Shown here: positions 38,508 to 38,713 of the stretch, in pieces
Numbering within the stretch: position 1 is the first letter of the stretch
Layout of the letters: every line of letters begins with the position of its first letter
DNA from: Mycobacterium sp.
GTDB taxonomy: Bacteria > Actinomycetota > Actinomycetes > Mycobacteriales > Mycobacteriaceae
Length of the DNA: 38,713 bases
Reading direction: 5' to 3'
NCBI RefSeq assembly: GCF_025965855.1
Contig: NZ_JAOPWB010000055.1
Span: forward strand, 1 to 38,713
Made by a program: the position numbers and the translations under genes
Notes under the pieces: model-generated
What the model was told of the DNA's origin: nothing
Databases searched by the model: none
What the model saw: the letters and a program-made list of their open reading frames with translations, nothing else

Positions 38508-38543
38508 AAACGTATGCGTGTTCATTTGATGGTAAACGTATGC
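38508..38543. promoter_or_regulatory. Direct repeats upstream of the right-edge TetR gene
   Basis: AAACGTATGC occurs at 38508-38517 and again at 38534-38543, 26 bp apart (about two and a half helical turns). A third related motif, CGTTTA, lies at 38575-38580, inverted, near the -10. The group lies between the truncated cupin and the TetR gene and would be a natural place for the TetR protein to bind. Confidence 0.45.
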
Positions 38544-38578
38544 TCGATCCAGCTATAGCGCAAGTGATCGTGTTCGTT

Positions 38579-38584
38579 TAAGAT
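38579..38584 (+). promoter_or_regulatory. -10 element predicting a leaderless transcript
   Basis: The TAAGAT hexamer occupies exactly positions -12 to -7 relative to the GTG at 38591, so transcription should begin at the start codon itself. No ribosome site lies in front of the GTG. Leaderless mRNAs are common in mycobacteria. Confidence 0.5.
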
Positions 38585-38590
38585 GAGCGT

Positions 38591-38713
38591 GTGCCCAGAC
38601 TCAGCGAGAACACCCGCGCCCAGCGCCGCCAACACATCCTCACCAGTGCGTGGACGTGCTTCTCCCGCGGCGGCTTTCACACCACCTCGATGGACCAAGT
38701 GATCGCCGCCACC
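38591..38713 (+). CDS. TetR-family regulator, N-terminal fragment at window edge
   Basis: The frame is open to the window end and gives 41 residues: a basic start and RRQHILTSAWTCFSRGGFHTTSMDQVIAA, the first helices of a TetR DNA-binding domain. The GTG at 38591 has no ribosome site but has TAAGAT just upstream, so leaderless translation is likely. It is transcribed away from the truncated cupin across a region with direct repeats. The C-terminus and the function lie outside the window. Confidence 0.8.
   Translation, partial: MPRLSENTRAQRRQHILTSAWTCFSRGGFHTTSMDQVIAAT

Noticed and set aside
1..38713. CRISPR arrays, tRNA genes, insertion sequences, prophage or toxin-antitoxin genes.
   Set aside because: No repeated spacer pattern, transposase, integrase or tRNA-like cloverleaf could be recognised by reading; a computational scan would be needed to exclude small RNAs.

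Overview
The window is GC-rich, densely packed actinobacterial DNA. It almost certainly comes from a Mycobacterium, most likely a slow-growing species, though the species cannot be fixed from sequence alone. The case rests on four bacterial P450s with small 3Fe-4S-type ferredoxins, many acyl-CoA dehydrogenases, a mycofactocin-type short-chain dehydrogenase, a proline-rich secreted protein, frequent GTG/TTG starts, and a remnant of a C-terminal module typical of large mycobacterial proteins. No tRNA, rRNA, CRISPR array, transposase or phage gene was seen.

Layout. Positions 1-3904 hold the end of an amidohydrolase, a Rieske ferredoxin and an alpha/beta hydrolase; then an opposing unknown gene; then a NuoF-like flavoprotein overlapping a ferredoxin. 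Positions 3985-4640 hold a small secreted protein and a gene remnant. Positions 4731-8915 are a tight four-gene operon: a DUF35-SCP2-thiolase fusion, a hydrolase and two tandem 3-hydroxyisobutyrate-dehydrogenase-like enzymes. Positions 9022-12232 hold two P450-ferredoxin operons facing each other, one with a DUF1330 gene. Positions 12357-13507 hold a TetR regulator and its coupled unknown partner. Positions 13609-17452 (minus strand) encode a metal-dependent hydrolase, an acyl-CoA dehydrogenase and a thiolase. Positions 17862-23543 are a seven-gene plus-strand operon: a CMD-family protein, a Rieske oxygenase, a small unknown, an amidohydrolase, a SnoaL-like protein and a split acyl-CoA dehydrogenase pair. 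Positions 24019-26076 hold an acyl-CoA dehydrogenase divergent from a TetR regulator. Positions 26280-29216 hold a P450 and two short-chain dehydrogenases. Positions 29213-37954 (minus strand) hold a membrane protein and a TetR-ferredoxin-P450-amidohydrolase-M24-M24-CoA-transferase operon. The right edge has a truncated cupin and the start of another TetR gene.

How it fits together. This looks like a catabolic island for one or more hydrophobic, probably cyclic or branched compounds. P450s and a Rieske oxygenase would hydroxylate, SDR and HIBADH-type enzymes would oxidise the alcohols, a CaiB-type transferase would load CoA, and acyl-CoA dehydrogenases, a thiolase and an aldolase-like DUF35-thiolase fusion would shorten side chains. 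Amidohydrolase-superfamily and alpha/beta-hydrolase enzymes would cleave or decarboxylate intermediates. No acyl-CoA ligase or enoyl-CoA hydratase is encoded here, so the pathway depends on genes elsewhere. The substrate is not known.

The most striking unexplained signal is a 15-bp palindrome, consensus GAGAAT-N3-ATTCTC. It occurs upstream of five transcription units (4660, 12261, 17804, 25289, 26132), including the divergent promoter of the TetR gene at 25360. It ties scattered operons into one predicted regulon. Two other TetR genes have different palindromes of their own. Other notable points are four ferredoxins each with a different residue at the variable cluster position, a NuoF-like protein lacking one cluster cysteine, an intact/degenerate pair of M24 peptidase homologues, and an amidohydrolase without its HxH metal motif.
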